Below, piece by piece: positions 11,371 through 22,458 of a DNA stretch of 64,000 nucleotides. Source of the DNA: Bryoerythrophyllum caledonicum (lineage: Eukaryota; Streptophyta; Bryopsida; Pottiales; Pottiaceae). Where the stretch lies: NCBI GenBank assembly GCA_963971425.1, contig OZ020517.1, positions 27,484,668-27,548,667 of the forward strand, read 5' to 3'. Under the pieces are notes generated by a model. That model ran no database searches. It was given only the letters and a program-made list of their open reading frames with translations, and had not been told where the DNA came from. Every line of letters starts with the position of its first letter. Position 1 is the stretch's first letter. A program made the translations under genes and the position numbers.

Positions 11371-12934
11371 ATGGTGCCATTCAATGTGGTTAGACATCCA
11401 ACCTTTGTCAAAGCAGTGGAAGCAACCTTGCAAGCAGGTTTTGAGGCTCATCCACCAAGCTATAATGCAATGCGCACAAAGCACATTGTGCCGAGGAGGA
11501 ACAAAGTGAAGTTGCAAATAGAAGAGAAAACGAAGCATTGTATCAACCTATATGGGGCAACTATTTGCACAAATGGATGGAACAATGTTGTTCATCGTCC
11601 ATTGATGAATGTCATGCTCGTGTGTCCTGTTGGAGATATATTCGTTGGTTCCATTGATACAACGGGGAACAAGAAAGACAAAGGATATATAGCTGGGAAG
11701 TTGAAGGAGTACTGTAACATTGAAACTGTGGGACCGCAGAACATGGTGCAAATTTGCTCAGACAATGTGAGTGCAATGTTGGGAGCTATGGACATGGTGG
11801 TAGAGGATTTTCCACACATTTACAAGCAAGGTTGTGCAGCTCACATCATTGATCTACTCTTGGAAGATTGGAGCAAGGAAGCAATCTTCAAGGAGTTGAA
11901 TATTTTGGCCAAACGCATAATAATGCGTTTACGTAAGGAATCATCATGTGACGATGGCTTTGTTTCCCCAATTCAGCCCAAAATTGTCTTTACTCTTGCC
12001 AGTAGAGACAAGATTTGCTTGCCACTTTTTGATGATTAGTCGACTGCTGAAGGTGAAAGCAGCACTACTGCAAGTGGTAGTCCATGAGAAATGGGAGGAT
12101 TAGGTGAGTACTTTATTCAATCGCCAAAACGGACATCGTGCTTACACATTGGCGTGTTTGGTTAGGAATAATATTATTGACGAGACGTTCGGGGTGCGTT
12201 GTGAGAACTTTGTGCATCTCGTGGAGCGAGCTATTGTGACTCTTAAGACCTTTGATGGACAAACTCCAACAATGGGCAGGGCATGGTTGGCCATGAATAA
12301 TTTGAAGAAGCATGTCTTTGGTCTACGTACTGCACCATTTTTACTTGACCCCGTTATAGCAACCCGCTTCAAGATGTAGTTCAACCGCAGGTGGAAGATG
12401 ATGTTGACAGATCTTCACTATGCAGGTGCTCTATTGAATTCATATTTGACGGAGTGCGGAGAACTTCAAAGGAATAGAACTGCGAAGCGAGCATGCAATA
12501 GAGTGCTAAGGCATTTAAGTGGGTGCCTTGGAGTGAACCACAGCGTAGTGATAGACGAACTGATACACTTTGAGGAGCGAATAGGTCCTTACGGCCCTCT
12601 AGAGGCTCCAAACATTCAAGAGACATAGATGCTACCTCATCAATGGTGACAGAGGGTCGGGGGCCATGCGCTACTTGTGATAGCTAAACGTATTCTTTCG
12701 TTAACATGCTCGGCATCATCGTGTGAGCGGAATTGGAGCATGGATTCGTTCGTTCACAACAAGGTTTGCAACCAGTTAGGCGTAAAGAAGGCAGAGGACG
12801 TAGTGTACATTTACACCAATAGTAAGCTTCTTCGACAACGACGTGGAGCACATCCTCTTGCACCCTTCATATTTCTCTTTGATTTTTCTTGCAAGGAACT
12901 AACATTGTATATCAGATTTTTGCAGAAAATTTGA
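11371..12934 (+). pseudogene. hAT-family transposase (DUF659 type), broken
   Basis: Four open segments make up one ancestral protein: 11371-12039 (frame 1), then 12104-12379, 12398-12628 and 12677-12934 (all frame 2). The first carries the DUF659-like hAT core: VPFNVVRHPTFVKAV, ATICTNGWNN, VGPQNMVQICSDNVSAM and CAAHIIDLLLED. The last carries the hAT C-terminal dimerisation block (RILSLTCSASSCERNWS and the following KAEDVVYIYTNSKLL). Relative to an intact hAT transposase there is one frameshift (between 12039 and 12104) and stops near 12379, 12628 and just before 12677. The N-terminal BED zinc finger expected in an autonomous hAT is not visible. The copy is dead; its inverted ends and 8-bp duplication were not found. 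Confidence 0.85.
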
Positions 12935-12949
12935 TCCTAAACTAATGCT

Positions 12950-13215
12950 CGAAATTGACATCATAAAAATTCAAAGAGAGATGATCCACAAAACACATGG
13001 AAGAGAAATAAAAACCTTGTTTTTTAATTCAAACTGTATAATCTCTCAATCCGTAGCGTCAACTTTCATGAAATTTTAAAAGCATGTTATTCTAAATGTA
13101 TTGTTGAGGATGTCACGGTTAAAGTAGAGCTTCAAGCTTTTTTTCCCCTCATTTCTTTTTGCACAAAGTAAACGTACATTTGTGATGAGAAATACTCAAA
13201 GAATTTTAAGGGTTC
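12950..13215 (+). repeat. Diverged copy of the right part of the 946-2293 element
   Basis: Phrases shared with 2040-2293 include AATCTxTCAATCxGTA, TCATGAAATTTT, TCAAGCTTTxTTTxCC and a terminal TTTTAAGGGTT. It has the same orientation, is truncated at the left and has lost its TTAA end. Confidence 0.45.
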
Positions 13216-13316
13216 AGCTTGCAAAAAGAAACTTATTGAAAATGTAACAATAGGAAAAAAATTTCCAACTTATATGAGATGATGTGGAATTTAACCACTT
13301 GAATTGAAAGATGATC

Positions 13317-13382
13317 GCAGTCAAGGTAAAAAAAAGAACGCCGGTTCCCGAAGGGGACCAGCGTGAAAGCAGTCAAGGTAAA
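13317..13382. repeat. GC-rich hairpin flanked by a 14-bp direct repeat
   Basis: GCAGTCAAGGTAAA occurs at 13317-13330 and again at 13369-13382. Between the copies lies a 25-nt hairpin (13339-13363) with stems CGCCGGT / ACCAGCG and a short GAAG loop, which on the minus strand reads CCTTCGG, a UUCG-type tetraloop. It stands out in surrounding AT-rich sequence. Confidence 0.6.
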
Positions 13383-14795
13383 CATAATAAACCCCATTAA
13401 GTGCACTTAGGTCCGTAGAAGTTAAACTTATATGGCTGAAGAGTAAAATAAGTTCAGATTCTTGCTACAAAATTTTTGCCAATAGTGTTTCCAACGATAA
13501 CTAGTAGTGTGGTCTTTCTGACAAAAACAATCATTCTAAATAATCATTGTTTTTTCCTTGAACGCATAATCAATTTCAATCAATAGTAGTAGCATGATAG
13601 GTGCAACAGTGATATTCCATATAACATGTTTATCGATATGAAGTTCATGCATGGATATATATAAATTTTGATGGTGGTTGGTTCTCCAGATATATCTTGC
13701 TTAATATGTAAATTTTGGAATACATGCCATTGCCATACCTAACTATGGAAGATGTAGCCATTACCTTTTGCCACTAGGACTGTACCCGTACCTTTTATTA
13801 AAATGCGGCACTATTGGGCTATTCCATAATTCTATTGTGGCATTCTAAAAATAAAAAAGTGGTCCACATCCAATGATTTAAGCTTATGAGCTCGACCTTG
13901 AAGTGTATTTCTAAATTTTGAGATCTCAATAACAAGTGCTTTTGAGGGCTTTCATGCTCTTCTTTTTTACATGCTCATTCCAAGATGGTATGGCAATAGT
14001 CCATTGGATAACTAATGGATGCGTTAAATGCGGATGAACTCTTCCAATGGAGTACTTCATCCATTTAGAAGTCGTTGGTTCTTTGTCGGATTCTCATATG
14101 CCATACCATTCCGAAATTGGCAATATAATGTCAAGAGCATTGTGTATTAGAAATACGGATTTTCATATGAACGAAGAAGTCCGATACTACCGGTCCAACA
14201 CTTCATCTTTTAACTTTTGTGCTCCTTTTTTTGATTCCAAGTGTGTTTAGAAAGTTCAACCTTGGTTCAAACCCCCAACTTCCAATTCTATCTGAAACAC
14301 AAACATTGCCACCCCAAAATGGTGTAGAGTTTAGAAATATTTTAAGACATTGCTAAGGTAATCACATTGTTTGTAGAACATTATCGACATTATGATTTTG
14401 GAAAGTATCGTTAAACACTTGCACCTTTCTCCAAGTTCCAAATTTACTACATACATCCTTGCAAAAATAATTACTCCTTTCAAATGTAATGTTGTAGACG
14501 TTGGAATGTATAAACTTTTCTCATTCCACACATCCACTCATACAAAAAATTATCATTCAAGTTTATTTAAAAACGGGTAACATACAATGAATATTCTTTC
14601 TTTACATTGACATGGCCGCAATGTAGAAATAAACATCCACTAGAAGAACTTAAAAAACGACCTTTGGAATTTACATATTAGTGTTGATGCACCAAGACAT
14701 TATCCACATAGACTACATAATAACGTGCCCATGTACAATTAATCTTCATCTAAGTCAGTATCATGTCTTGGACTTTGCCCAGCCTCACTTGAGAT
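13383..14795. other. AT-rich intergenic sequence, no gene seen
   Basis: Only short ORFs without recognisable motifs occur, and no terminal repeats or RNA genes are visible. Confidence 0.4.
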
Positions 14796-16261
14796 CGCTT
14801 AGGCTGTCCAATGGCAAACGGACTTGGCCATAATGCTCGATCGGACGGCCGCGCGATCGACACCATCAATTGTAGACGTCCGACCGCTCTCATCCATCCG
14901 TGGTCGTTCGATTGCGGACGCACTCGACTGCGCCCGCCTAATCAAACGGTCTCGCTCCACCCGATGCCAATCGAACATCCTTGATCAATCGACTTGAGAT
15001 CAGTCGGTCGGCACTTTGGTGGTCAACCGCCATGTCGTCCGCCCCTAGAGCTTGTGGGTGGCCACCACGCCACCAAGCCTCAAATTTCAGCAACTCCCTC
15101 CCCTCTCCTCCACTTCTCTCTATTATTTGGCACCACAAAAGTGGTTTAGATCTTTTCTTATTCGGGTAGTTTGACATTGCACGTGCAGTCTAAATAAGGA
15201 GAAAGAGTCACATGCATTATTAGTCAGAGGAATATCTGGAAGATTTTATGCGTGTACAGTTGGATATTCCATTCCAAATATCCTATGCGCTTGAAAACAT
15301 ATGAAGAATAGAACTTGTGAACATTGGTTCTACTTAAGATAGACTACATAAGAAATGTTGATTCATTTTCCTCCTTAACTAACCACAAGCATATTGGAAT
15401 GGTTGACCGCCAGGCCGTCCGCACGGCGGTCGGCCACCCGCCGTCTACTCCGCGGTCAATTTTTGTCATTTGGGCGTCCCCCTACCGACCACCTCACCAA
15501 CCGCACAACGTTCGGTCCTTGGGTGTTCGCTCCGCGGACTGCAAAGCCGACCGCCATTTGGTCGGCCCTTGGGCGTCCGCCCCGTCGACGGCCTGGCCAA
15601 CCACCGTGCAGTTGGCCCTTGGACGTCCGCTCCGTGCTTTATACTGTTGAAAGCGCATTTTCAAGGCTCTTTCAACGGTATATTACACGTTCAAAAACTC
15701 CCAGAAATGAGGGAGTTATAGCAAGAAAACCCGGAATAGCCAGGTTTAGGAACAGTGTTGACAGTTTCGACAGCGTGATTAAATCAACCGCAACTCCAAA
15801 TCGAGTGCGGTATTTTTTCCTCGATTTGCACTAGTACAGGGGGGCGCTGAAATGGCAAAGACCGACCGCCATGCGGACGGCCAGGCAGTCAGCCGTGCGG
15901 ACAGGTGAGCGCCGACCGCCGTGCGAACGTGAAGTAAGGCTTCATGTACTGTTTTCTTTATACTCACGGTGATTATGATCGTAAAGAGACGAGAGGATGT
16001 CAATCTATTAGCGCACAAGGTCAATGGAGCGGTGGACAGGGCGGACGGCAAAACGACGACTGCCGGACAGTCCGCCTCGCGGACGGGAAAGGGCCGCCAC
16101 CGCAGTGGATGGCAGTTGCCCCACACGGTCGGCCCAAGCGGACGACCGTGCAATCGCCCCTGCGGATGGAATGACTGACCGTAGCGCGGTCGCCTTCTGC
16201 AGTGGACGCTCGGCCCCGTCTGCCAGGCGATTGGCCGGGGTAGCGGACGGCTATTTACACC
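14796..16261. repeat. GC-rich, satellite-related border region
   Basis: Dense GACCGCC, GGACGGCC and GCGGTCGG words at about 14840-15060, 15405-15640, 15860-15935 and 16024-16261 resemble the GC-rich half of the adjacent 569-bp satellite, but without its regular period. AT-rich pieces (15180-15390, 15650-15840) separate them. Several short open frames run through these blocks. They reflect base composition and show no known domain. Confidence 0.5.
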
Positions 16262-19200
16262 CGGGTAAACTAACCAAAGTCGTTATAGCGCCGGACGTCC
16301 TCATGGGGCCGAAAACGTCCTCCGTCCGGACGACCAAACGTCATGGACGTCGAGCGTCCTGACATTTCTAATTCAAATACTCACAACTCCTTTATTAATG
16401 AACAAAACTTGATATCCTTTATTGCAATGGTGAAGATCAACAACAATCATCAGCATCAATACATTCAGTGTCACTTATATCACAAATCGCAGTAAGCAAG
16501 ACCTTCTCCTCAACATTACTAGAACCAAAGTATAATTCCACTATCCTAAAATAAAATGGTGAAGATTTCATTTCACTCAAAGGAGTCCTTCTATGCACAC
16601 ACTTCGTAAGTAAGGCAAGTGATGTAGATTTGGAAGCCACTTCAATTTTGACTGATCACAATCCATGATTCCAAACTGACCACGTATCGAAACGGCGGAC
16701 AGCCCAAGCGGATGGCCCTGCGGTCGGCACAAGCGATCAATCGTGCCGTTAGCCCAAGCGGACGGCCATGCAGTCGCCCGCGTGGACAAAATGGCCGTCC
16801 GCAGGGCGGTCGCCGCCAGCGCTGAGCGCCCGGGAAAATTGACCAAAGTCGTTATGTCATCGGACGTCCTCATGGGGCCGAGGACGTCCTCCGTCCGGAC
16901 CACCGGACGTCATGAACGTGGAGCGTCCTGAAAACTCTAATTCAAATACTCACAATTCCTTTATTAATGAACAAAACTTGATATCCTTTATTGCAATGGT
17001 AAAGATCAACATTAATCATCAGAATCTATACATTCAGTGTCACTTATATCACAAATCGCAACAAGCAAGACCTTCCCCTCAACATTACTAAAACCAAAGT
17101 ATACTTCCTCTATCCTAAAATAAAATGGTGAAGATTTCATTTCACTCAAAGGAGTCCTTCTATGCACACACTTTGTAAGTAAGGCAAAAGATGTAGATTT
17201 GGAAGCCACTTCAATTTTGACTGATCACAATCCATGATTCCAAACTGACCAAGTTTCTTAACGGCTGATGGCCGAAGCGGACGGCCTTGCAGTCAGCCGA
17301 AGCGATTAATCGTGCCGTCAGTCGAAGCGGACGACCATGCTGTAGCCGGTGCGGACAGAATGGCCGTCTACAAGGAGGACGCCTCCAGTGGTGGGCGCCT
17401 AGTAAAATTGACCAAAGTGGTTATGTCATCGGACGTCCTCATGGGGCCGAGGACGTCCTCCGTCCGGACAACCGGACGTCATGAACGACGAGCGTCGTGA
17501 CAACTCTAATTCAAATACTCACAACTCTTTAGTTAATGAACAAAACTTGATATCCTTTATTGCAATGGTTAAGATGAACATTAATCATCAGAATCAATAC
17601 ATTCAGTGTCTCTTATATCACAAATCGCAATAAGCAAGACCTTCCCTTCAACATTACTAGAACCAAAGTATACTTCCTCAATCCTAAATGAAAATGGTGA
17701 AGATTTCATTTCATTCAAAGGAGTCCTTCTATGCACACATTTCGTAAGTAAGGCAAGTGATGTAGATTTGGAAGCCACTTCAATTTTGACTGATCACAAT
17801 CCATGTTTCCAAACTGACCAAGTTTCGAAACGGCGGACGGCCCAAGCGGATGGCTTAAGGTCAGCACAAGCGATCAATCGTGCCGTCAGCCCAAGCAGAC
17901 GGCCATGCAGTCGCCCGTGCGGACGGAATGGCCGTTCACAGGGCGCTCGCCGCGAGCGGTGGCGCCCAGGAAAATTGACCAAAGTCGTTAAGTCACCGGA
18001 TGTCCTCATGGGGCCAAGGACGTCTTCCGTCTCGAAGACCGGATGTCATGGATGTCGAGCGTCCTGTCAACTCTAATTCAAATACTCACAACTCCTTTAT
18101 TAATGAACAAAACTTGACATCATTTATTGCAATGGTGAAGATCAACAACAATCATCACAATTAATACATTCAGTGTCACTCATATGACAAATCGCAGTAA
18201 GCAAGAGCTTCTCCTCAATATTACTAGAACCAAAGTATACTTCCTCTATCCTAAAATAAAATGGCGAAGATTTCATTTCACTCAAAGGAGTCCTTCTATG
18301 CACACACTTTGTAAGTAAGGCAAAAGATGTAGATTTGGAAGCCACTTCAATTTTGACTGATCACAATCCATGATTCCAAACTGACCAAGTTTCGAAACGG
18401 CGGACGGCCCAAGCGGATGGCCCTGCGGTCGGCACAAGCGATCAATCGTGCCGTTAGCCCAAGCGGACGGCCATGGAGTCACCCGTGTGGACGGACTGGC
18501 CTTCCGCAGGGCACTCGCCGCCATCGCTGAGCGCCCGGGAAAATTGACTAAAGTCGTTATGTCATCAGACGTCCTCATGGGGCCGAGGACGTCCTCCGTT
18601 CGGACGATCGGACGTCATGGACGTCGAGCGTCCTGACAACTCTAATTCAAATACTCACAACTCCTTTATTAATGAACAAAACTTGATATCCTTTATTGCA
18701 ATGGTAAAGATCAACATTAATCATCAGAATCAATACATTCAGTGTCACTTATATCACAAATCGCAACAAGCAAGACCTTCCCCTCAACATTACTAGAACC
18801 AAAGTATACTTCCTCTATCCTAAAATAAAATGGTGAAGATTTCATTTCATTCAAAGGAGTCCTTCTATGCACACACTTCGTAAGTAAGGCAAGTGATGTA
18901 GATTTGGAAGCCACTTCAATTTTGACTGATCACAATCTATGTTTCCAAACTGACCTAGTTTCGAAACGGCTGACAAACCAGGCGGACGGCCCTGCGCTCG
19001 GCCGAAGCGATTAATCGTGCCGTCAGCCCAAGCGGACGGCCATGGAGTCACCCGTGTGGACGGACTGGCCTTCCGCAGGGCACTCGCCGCCATCGCTGAG
19101 CGCCCGGGTAAATTGACCAAAGTCGTTATGTCACCGGACGTCCTCATGGGGCCGAAGATGTCCTCCGTTCGGACGATTGGACGTCATGGACGTCGAGCGT

Positions 19201-21399
19201 CCTGACAACTCTAATTCAAATACTGACAACTCCTTTATTTATGAGCATAACTTGATATTATTTATTGCAATGGTAAAGATCAACATTAATCATCAGAATC
19301 AATACATTCAGTGTCACTTATATCACAAATCTCAGTAAGCAAGACCTTTCCCCCAACATTACTAGAACCAAAGTATACTTCCTCTATCCTAAAATATAAT
19401 GGTGAAGATTTCTTTTCACTCAAAGGAATCCTTCTATGCACAGAGTTCGTAACTAAGGCAAGGGATGTAGATTTGGAAGCCACTTCAATTTTGACTGATT
19501 ACAATCCATGATTCGAATCTGACCTAGTTTCGAAACGGCGGACGGCCCAAGCGGACGGCCCTGTGGTCGGCACAAGCGATCAATCGTGCCGTCAGCCCAA
19601 GCGGACGGCCATGCAGTCGCCCGTGTGGACGAAATGGCCGTCCGTAGGGCGGTCGCCGCCAGCGCTGAGCGCCCACGTAAATTGACCAAAGTCGTTATGT
19701 CATCGGACGTCCTCATGGGGCCGAGGACGTCCTCTGTCCGGACCACCGGACGTCATGGACGTCGAGCGTCCTGACAACTCTAATTCAAATACTCACCACT
19801 CCTTTATTAATGAACAAAACTTGATATCATTTATTGCAATGGTAAAGATGAAAAACAATCATCTGAATCATTATATTCAGTGTCACTTATATTACAAATC
19901 GCAGTAACCAAGACCTTCCCCTCAACATTACTAGAACCAAAGTATACTTCCTCTATCCTAAAATAAAATAGTGAAGATTTCATTTCACTTAAAGGAGTCC
20001 TTCAATGCACACACTTCGTAAGTAAGGCAAGTGATGGAGATTTGGAAGCCTCTTCAATTTTGATTGATCACAATCCATGATTCCAAACTGACCAAGTTTC
20101 TAAACGGCGGACGGCCCAAGCGGACGGCCCTGCGGTCGGCCCAAGCGATCAATCGTGCCGTCAGCCGAAGCGGACGGCCATGGAGTCGCCCATGCGGACG
20201 AAATGGCCGTCCGCAGGGCGCTCGCCGCCAGCGGTGAGCGCCCGGGAAAATTGACCAAAGCTGTTATGTCATCAGATGTCCTCATGGGGTCGAGGACGTC
20301 CTCCGTCCGGACCACCGGACGTCATGGACGTCGAGCGCCCTGACCACTCTAATTCAAATATTCACAACTCCTATATTAATGAACATAACTTGATATTATT
20401 TATTGCAATGGTAAAGATTAAAAACAATCATCACAATCAATATATTCAGTGTCACTTATATCACAAATCGCAGTAAGCAAGACCTTCCTCTCAACGTTAC
20501 TAGAACCAAAGTATACTTGCACTATACTAAAATAAAATGGTGAAGATTTCATTTCACTCAAAGGAGTCCTTCTATGCACACACTTCGTAAGTAAGGCAAG
20601 TGATGTAGATTTGGAAGCCACTTTAATTTTGACTGATCACAATCCATGTTTCCAAACTGACCAAGTTTCTAAACGGCGGACGGCCCAAGCGGACGGCCCT
20701 GCGGTCGGCCCAAGCGATCAATCGTGCCGTCAGCCCAAGCGGACAGCCATGAAGTCCCCCGTGCGGACGTATTGGCTGTCCACGAGGCCGTCGCCTCCAG
20801 CGGTGGACGCCTGGGTAAATTGACAAAAGTCGTTATGTCACTAGACGTCCTCATGTGGCCCAGGACGTCCTCCGTCCGGACGACTGGACGTCATGGATGT
20901 CGAGTGTCCTGACATTTCTAATTCAAATACTCACAACTCTTTTACTAATGGACAAAACTTGATATCATTTATTGCAATGGTAAAGATCAACAACAATCAT
21001 CAGAATCAATGCATTCACTGTCACTTATATTACAAATCTCAATAGGCAAGACCTTTCCGTCAACATTACTAGAACCAAAGTATACTTCCTCAATTTTAAA
21101 ATAAAATGGTGAAGATTTCATTTCACTCAAAGGAGTCCTTCTATGCACACTTCGTAAGTAAGGCAAGTGATGTAGATTTGGAAGCCACTTCAATTTTGAC
21201 TAATCTGAATCCATGTTTCCAAACTGACCAAGTTTCTAATCGGCGGACAGCCCCACGGAGGGCCCTGCGGTCGGCGCGGGCGACCAATCGTGCCGTCTGT
21301 CCAAGCGGACGGCCATGTAGTCGCCCGTGCGGACGGAATGGCCGTCCACATGGCGGTCGCCTCCAGCGGTGGGCGCCCGGGAAAATCGACTGAAGTTGT
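16262..21399. repeat. 569-bp satellite array, block 1 (about 9 monomers)
   Basis: Monomers repeat at 561-575 bp. For example, the same minus-strand open frame starts at 16640, 17209, 17778, 18345, 18914 and 19483. Each monomer has an AT-rich half (AATTCAAATACTCACAACTC ... TTGACTGATCACAATCCATG) and a GC-rich half (CGGACGGCC, GCGATCAATCGTGCCGTC, GGACGTCCTCATGGGGCC). Neighbouring copies differ by scattered substitutions and small indels. The right edge is cut by element A at a TTGT site. Confidence 0.92.
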
Positions 21400-21996
21400 T
21401 GTCGTGCACAAACACATCGTGCAAAGATAACATCGTGCCAACAGGTGAGAGCGCACAATTAGAGGCAAACTCGGAGCAATGGTGACTATACTATCACCGT
21501 TGCCTCCGTAAACAACGAAAACAATAGTTCACAAAAGAAACTAACAACCTCCAACAACCTAGGCTAGGGAAAAATAAATAAATTCCCAGACCATACCATT
21601 TAGTAATTGGTCTACAAGGACCCCTTTACTAACAAATAAGTGATAAACACTCACAAATCGCAATTAGTCATGTCCATGCCACTCTTCAAGAGTGAAAACA
21701 TGATATGGATGAGGCTAACGATGTGCAACACGCACACACCCTCACCTCATCACGTGGGAGACTCAACTTGACAAAGATGAGTCTCCCTCAACCACATGTG
21801 GAGGTCACCCGGGTTCCAAGTTCCGAGATGAGGTGTCGAAAGACACCACGGTTGCCCTAGCCGCCACGCGGCACTAATCCTAACCCTAATCTCCCATTAG
21901 CACTAAGTCTTGGGCTCTCCGGTAACTCCACAACTCTCTAGATGGTTTCTACCCGAATACCATCTATACAAACACCTCCATGCGCCGATCCTGACA
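21400..21996 (-). repeat. Element A complete terminal repeat (AB)
   Basis: It begins TGTCGTGCAC and ends GATCCTGACA, so it has TG...CA ends with TGTC/GACA inverted termini. A is 21400-21630 and B is 21631-21996. Confidence 0.85.
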
Positions 21997-21998
21997 GC

Positions 21999-22229
21999 TG
22001 TCGTGCACAAACACATCGTGCAAAGTTAACATCGTGCCAACAGGTGAGAGCGCACAATTAGAGGCAAACTCAGAGCAATGGTGACTATACGATCACCGTT
22101 GCCTCCGTAAACAACGAAAACAATAGTTCACAAAAGAAACTAACAACCTCCAACAACCTAGGCTAGGGAAAAATAAATAAATACCCAGACCATAACATTT
22201 AGTAATTGGTCTACAAGAACCCCTTTACT
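21999..22229 (-). repeat. Element A terminal repeat, second copy of A only
   Basis: It aligns base for base with 21400-21630 with about six substitutions. It starts two bases after the complete repeat ends, and it stops exactly at CCTTTACT where element body sequence takes over. Confidence 0.85.
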
Positions 22230-22260
22230 CGCCCCCTTTGCCCGTGCTGAAGCCCCTTTC
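22230..22260 (-). promoter_or_regulatory. Element A candidate polypurine tract
   Basis: On the coding strand the body ends in GGGCAAAGGGGGCGAG, with another GAAAGGGGC just upstream. This sits immediately before the isolated A repeat, the place where plus-strand priming would be expected if A begins the downstream repeat. Confidence 0.5.
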
Positions 22261-22458
22261 ACACCGGCGAACCACACAATTAACGTAAAGTGCATGAACG
22301 ACCGAGCATGAAAACCTCTGAAGTCCAGAAAAATCAAGGTGACCTATAGAAAAGACACTAATAGACCGTGTAGACAAAGGATAGGCTGGGTGCAATGAGA
22401 GCCCCATCGTTAATCGCCTCTAACACTTTTAATGGCTAGACCTTGTCTATGTAGACTC

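Noticed and set aside
15394-15834. 146-codon + strand ORF in the satellite border
   Set aside because: Arg/Pro/Ser-rich product of GACCGCC-type composition; no motif and no start context.
16262-21399. CRISPR-like array
   Set aside because: The repeats are ~569-bp tandem monomers of a eukaryotic satellite, not short repeats with unique spacers.
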